NCBI RefSeq assembly: GCF_036569345.1
Contig: NZ_DATCQT010000029.1
Location: forward strand, 1 to 64,000
Origin: Clostridium_AD sp036569345
Lineage (GTDB): Bacteria > Bacillota > Clostridia > Clostridiales > Clostridiaceae
Length of the DNA: 64,000 nucleotides
Direction: 5' to 3'
The notes under the pieces are model-generated. The model saw only the letters and a program-made list of their open reading frames with translations. It was not told the origin of the DNA and made no database searches. Positions 60,984 through 64,000 of this stretch are shown piece by piece. Numbering within the stretch: position 1 is the first letter of the stretch; each line of letters opens with the position of its first letter. The position numbers were made by a program, and so were the translations under genes.

Positions 60984-62219
60984 ATGAACGCAATAAATAC
61001 TGCTGATACATCATTTATCATTTTTGCAACAGCATTAGTAATGTTAATGACGCCAGGATTAGCCTTATTTTATGGTGGAATGGTGAGAAGAAAAAATGTA
61101 CTAAGTACTACAGTGCACAGTTATGCAGCAATGGTGATTGTTTCACTTCAATGGGTACTAATAGGTTATACTTTATGTTTCGGAAAAGATTTTGCTGGAA
61201 TTATAGGAAATTTTCAATTCTTTGGCTTGCACGGTGTTGGGTTTCTACCAAACCCTGATTATGCAGCTACAATTCCACAATCAGTATTTATGTTATTTCA
61301 GCTTATGTTTGCGATAATTACTCCGGCTTTAATTTCAGGAGCAATAGCTGAGCGAATGAAGTTTCTTGCATTTGCGGTTTTCATTTTAGTATGGACAACA
61401 TTAGTTTATGACCCAATTGCACACTGGGTATGGGGTGCGGGTGGATGGCTTAGAAATTTAGGAGCTTTAGATTTTGCAGGTGGAAATGTTGTTCATATAA
61501 GTTCAGGTATTTCTGCACTTGTTGTAGCACTTGTAATAGGGAAAAGAAAAAAATTAAAATCAATTACTCCACATAATCTTCCTATGACACTTCTTGGAGC
61601 TGGAATTTTGTGGTTTGGATGGTTTGGATTTAATGCAGGAAGCGCATTAGCAGTAAATGGTGTAGCACTTAATGCATTTATTACAACTAACACTTCTGCT
61701 GCTGCTGCAGCCTTAACTTGGTGTTTATGTGAGCTAATTATTAGAAAGAAAGTTACGTCACTCGGTCTTGCAAGTGGTATAGTTGTAGGACTTGTAGCAA
61801 TAACACCGGGCGCAGGTTTTGTAAGCCCTTTATCTTCCATGTTAATTGGTGGAGTTGGCGGTGTAATATGTTTCTTCAGTGTAACGGTAGTTAAATTGAA
61901 ATTCGGATATGATGACGCATTAGATGCATTTGGTTGTCATGGAATTGGAGGAATTTGGGGAGGAATAGCTACTGGAATTTTTGCTTCAAAAGCTATAAAT
62001 TCTGCGGGTGCAAATGGGTTAATACATGGTAATATTAAGTTGTTAGGAATTCAATTAATAGCTATTGTAGCAACTATTGCATACTCAGCAATAATGACCT
62101 TTATTATATTAAAGGTGCTAGGCAAATTTATGAGTTTAAGAGTAACAGCAGATGAAGAAAGTGATGGATTAGATGTTTCTCAACATGGTGAAGAAGCTTA
62201 CGGTGGAATAGATATTTAA
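60984..62219 (+). CDS. amtB: ammonium transporter
   Basis: 411 residues with eleven membrane segments. Family marks are LMTPGLALFYGGMVRRKN, IAHWVWGAGGWL, the pore and twin-His region FAGGNVVHISSG, WFGWFGFNAGSAL and DAFGCHGIGGIWGGIATGIF. It conducts ammonium into the cell when it is scarce. GGGGG precedes the ATG. The PII gene follows after 22 bp and its product should gate this channel. Confidence 0.96.
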   Translation: MNAINTADTSFIIFATALVMLMTPGLALFYGGMVRRKNVLSTTVHSYAAMVIVSLQWVLIGYTLCFGKDFAGIIGNFQFFGLHGVGFLPNPDYAATIPQSVFMLFQLMFAIITPALISGAIAERMKFLAFAVFILVWTTLVYDPIAHWVWGAGGWLRNLGALDFAGGNVVHISSGISALVVALVIGKRKKLKSITPHNLPMTLLGAGILWFGWFGFNAGSALAVNGVALNAFITTNTSAAAAALTWCLCELIIRKKVTSLGLASGIVVGLVAITPGAGFVSPLSSMLIGGVGGVICFFSVTVVKLKFGYDDALDAFGCHGIGGIWGGIATGIFASKAINSAGANGLIHGNIKLLGIQLIAIVATIAYSAIMTFIILKVLGKFMSLRVTADEESDGLDVSQHGEEAYGGIDI

Positions 62220-62241
62220 TAAAATAGAGGGGGGTACGAGT

Positions 62242-62604
62242 ATGGAAGAAAAATTTTCAAAGATAGATATTATTACATCTTCAAGTAAATTCGATGAATT
62301 AAAGGAAGCATTAAACGCAATTGGTATTAGTGGCATGACAGTATCTAACGTTTTAGGATGTGGAATTCAAAAGGGACATAAAGAATTTTATCGAGGACTC
62401 GCTTTAGATATTAATCTTCTACCTAAAATAAAAATAGAAATAGTTGTTTGCGATGTACCTGTAGATTTGGTTGTAGAAACAGCAAAAAAGGTATTGCACA
62501 CAGGAAAAATGGGTGATGGGAAAATATTCATTTATGACGTGAAAAATATTATCAGAATTAGCAATGGAGCAGAGGGACGAGATTCTCTTCGTTATGATAA
62601 ATAA
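62242..62604 (+). CDS. glnK: PII signal transduction protein (GlnK/GlnB type)
   Basis: 120 residues. The C-terminal PII signature HTGKMGDGKIFIYDVKN and the core GCGIQKGHKEFYRG and PKIKIEIVV are clear. In the T-loop the usual uridylylated Tyr51 (AEY after YRG) is replaced (YRGLALDI), so uridylylation at that position is not possible. It would sense ATP, ADP and 2-oxoglutarate and block AmtB when nitrogen is plentiful. GGGGGG precedes the ATG. Confidence 0.94.
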   Translation: MEEKFSKIDIITSSSKFDELKEALNAIGISGMTVSNVLGCGIQKGHKEFYRGLALDINLLPKIKIEIVVCDVPVDLVVETAKKVLHTGKMGDGKIFIYDVKNIIRISNGAEGRDSLRYDK

Positions 62605-62621
62605 TTTTAGAATTTAATAGT

Positions 62622-62660
62622 AACAGACTAACTTAATTTTATTAAGTTAGTCTGTTTTTT
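62622..62660 (+). terminator. terminator of amtB-glnK
   Basis: Perfect 16-bp arms (62622-62637 and 62641-62656, core CAGACTAACTTA) followed by Ts. Confidence 0.92.
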
Positions 62661-62718
62661 AATGCTATAGGTAAAACTAATGTTAGTTCTAAGACTAAGT
62701 TAATAGAACAAAAAAACT

Positions 62719-62747
62719 TGACTTTTGTCGTAATATTAAGTAAAATG
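62719..62747 (+). promoter_or_regulatory. promoter of second amtB
   Basis: TTGACT (62719-62724), 17-bp spacer, TAAAAT (62742-62747). Similar in order and spacing to the first amtB promoter, showing that the promoter was duplicated along with the gene. Confidence 0.72.
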
Positions 62748-62832
62748 ACGTTTATTGGTAAGTTTAAATTCATTGTAACTGCAATGTAAATTTCTCTCAT
62801 CTAATAATAATATTTATTTAGGAGGAATTTTT

Positions 62833-64000
62833 ATGAACGCAGTGAATGCTGCAGATACATCATTTATAATTTTTGCAACAACATTAGTAATGTTAATGAC
62901 ACCAGGATTAGCATTATTTTATGGAGGAATGGTAAGAAGAAAAAATGTACTTAGCATTACAGTACACAGTTATGCGGCAATGGCAATTGTATCAATTCAA
63001 TGGGTATTAATTGGGTATACATTATGTTTCGGAAAAGATTTTGCCGGGTTTATTGGTAATTTTCAATTTTTTGGATTACGAGGAGTGGGATTTCTTCCAA
63101 ACGCTAATTATGCAGCTACGATTCCACAATCAGTATTTATGTTATTTCAACTTATGTTTGCAATAATTACTCCTGCCATAATTTCAGGAGCAATTGCTGA
63201 GAGAATGAAATTTTTTGCGTTTTCGGTATTCATTTTACTATGGTCAATAATAGTTTACGACCCAATTGCACACTGGGTATGGGGTGCTGGCGGGTGGCTT
63301 AGAAATTTAGGAGTATTAGATTTTGCAGGTGGATATGTTGTGGAAATAAGTTCAGGTATATCAGCACTCGTTGCAGCCCTAGTAATAGGGAAGAGAAAAA
63401 AACTAAAAACAATTACTCCTCATAATATTCCTATGACAATGATAGGCGCCGGAATTTTGTGGTTTGGATGGTTTGGATTTAATGCTGGGAGCGCACTAGC
63501 AATAAACGGTGTAGCGTTAAATGCATTTATTACAACTAATACGGCTGCTGCTGCTGGAATTATAGCTTGGAGTACATGCGAGGTAGTTGTTAGAAAAAAA
63601 GTTACGTCCCTGGGAATTGCAAGCGGTATGGTTGCAGGACTTGTAGCAATAACTCCAGGTGCAGGGTTTGTAAGCCCTATGACATCAATATTAATAGGCG
63701 GAATTGCTGGAGCGTTATGTTTCTTTAGCGTAACGGTAGTTAAACAAAGACTCGGATACGATGATTCATTAGATGCTTTTGGGTGTCATGGAATTGGAGG
63801 AATTTGGGGGTCAATAGCTACTGGTATTTTTGCTTCAAAGGCTATAAATTCTGCTGGTACAAATGGATTAATATATGGTAATATTAAATTAGTAGAAATT
63901 CAACTGATAGCAATTGTATCAACTATTGCATATTCAGCAATAATGACCTTTATTATATTAAAAGTGATAAGTAAATTTATGAGTTTAAGAGTAACAAGTG
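62833..64000 (+). CDS. amtB: second ammonium transporter, cut by the window end
   Basis: 389 full codons are visible and the frame stays open to the last base; about 20 residues are missing by comparison with the first copy. The protein is nearly the same as the upstream AmtB through its length (LMTPGLALFYGGMVRRKN, IAHWVWGAGGWL, WFGWFGFNAGSAL). One clear difference is in the segment that reads GGNVVHISSG in copy one and GGYVVEISSG here, so the first pore-lining histidine-bearing context differs. AGGAGGA precedes the ATG. It has its own promoter, with a terminator before it, so it is expressed separately. Confidence 0.94.
   Translation, partial: MNAVNAADTSFIIFATTLVMLMTPGLALFYGGMVRRKNVLSITVHSYAAMAIVSIQWVLIGYTLCFGKDFAGFIGNFQFFGLRGVGFLPNANYAATIPQSVFMLFQLMFAIITPAIISGAIAERMKFFAFSVFILLWSIIVYDPIAHWVWGAGGWLRNLGVLDFAGGYVVEISSGISALVAALVIGKRKKLKTITPHNIPMTMIGAGILWFGWFGFNAGSALAINGVALNAFITTNTAAAAGIIAWSTCEVVVRKKVTSLGIASGMVAGLVAITPGAGFVSPMTSILIGGIAGALCFFSVTVVKQRLGYDDSLDAFGCHGIGGIWGSIATGIFASKAINSAGTNGLIYGNIKLVEIQLIAIVSTIAYSAIMTFIILKVISKFMSLRVTS

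Noticed and set aside
1..64000. CRISPR arrays, insertion sequences, prophage genes, tRNA or rRNA genes
   Set aside because: Looked for regular repeats, transposase or integrase motifs and RNA gene signatures while reading; none was seen. A tRNA scan would be needed for certainty.

Overview
The window reads as ordinary chromosome of a spore-forming anaerobe of the Clostridium sensu stricto type. It is strongly AT-rich, with AGGAGG-type ribosome binding sites, frequent GTG and TTG starts, TTGACA/TATAAT promoters and many hairpin-plus-T-run terminators. It encodes an alpha/beta small acid-soluble spore protein, a rubrerythrin, a NADP-type glutamate dehydrogenase and an ATP-dependent PEP carboxykinase. 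I saw no phage, insertion sequence, CRISPR array, tRNA or rRNA. The genus is an inference; the species cannot be told.

Layout. 1-5.4 kb: a zinc-ribbon protein, an asparaginyl-tRNA-synthetase-like enzyme without an anticodon domain divergent from an Lrp/AsnC regulator, and a three-gene amino-acid ABC importer. 5.7-9 kb: a YqeY protein, a spore protein, a GreA paralogue, a glutathione-peroxidase-like protein and rubrerythrin. 9-18.1 kb: a membrane sensor with degenerate GGDEF and intact EAL domains, a MATE transporter, an old-yellow-enzyme reductase, and a TetR regulator next to a Lon protease with matching operators. 18.2-28.5 kb: a sugar-acid locus (IclR regulator, transketolase remnant, split UxaA-type dehydratase, KDG permease, FAH-family hydrolase, aldo/keto reductase, DHDPS-type aldolase, Fe-alcohol dehydrogenase, IlvD/Edd dehydratase) that appears non-phosphorylative. 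28.6-35.3 kb: ribose uptake and use (rbsR, rbsK, rbsD, rbsA, rbsC, rbsB, deoC).

35.5-37.4 kb: a single-aptamer glycine riboswitch ahead of an ACT-domain protein and a UPF0210 protein. 37.5-40.3 kb: a repeat protein, then an ECF sigma/anti-sigma operon with two small membrane proteins. 40.5-46.1 kb: a PrpR-like sigma-54 activator, then pckA and a LeuCD-type hydro-lyase, each preceded by a -24/-12 promoter. 46.1-52.4 kb: MsrB and a five-gene peptide ABC importer. 52.5-54.8 kb: a CheY-like protein with an MshEN-like/CheX-like partner, a 49-codon ORF ending in a terminator, and an OB-like/ParB-like protein. 54.9-59 kb: a zinc-ribbon membrane protein, a D-2-hydroxyacid dehydrogenase and a cytoplasmic alpha-amylase. 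59.1-64 kb: a nitrogen block, gdhA divergent from amtB-glnK, followed by a second amtB cut by the window edge.

The less ordinary points are regulatory: the glycine riboswitch on an uncharacterised gene pair, the sigma-54 circuit on PEP carboxykinase and a LeuCD-type enzyme, the shared TetR operator on lon, and the paired operators beside the IclR gene. No wholly new defence or mobile system was seen.
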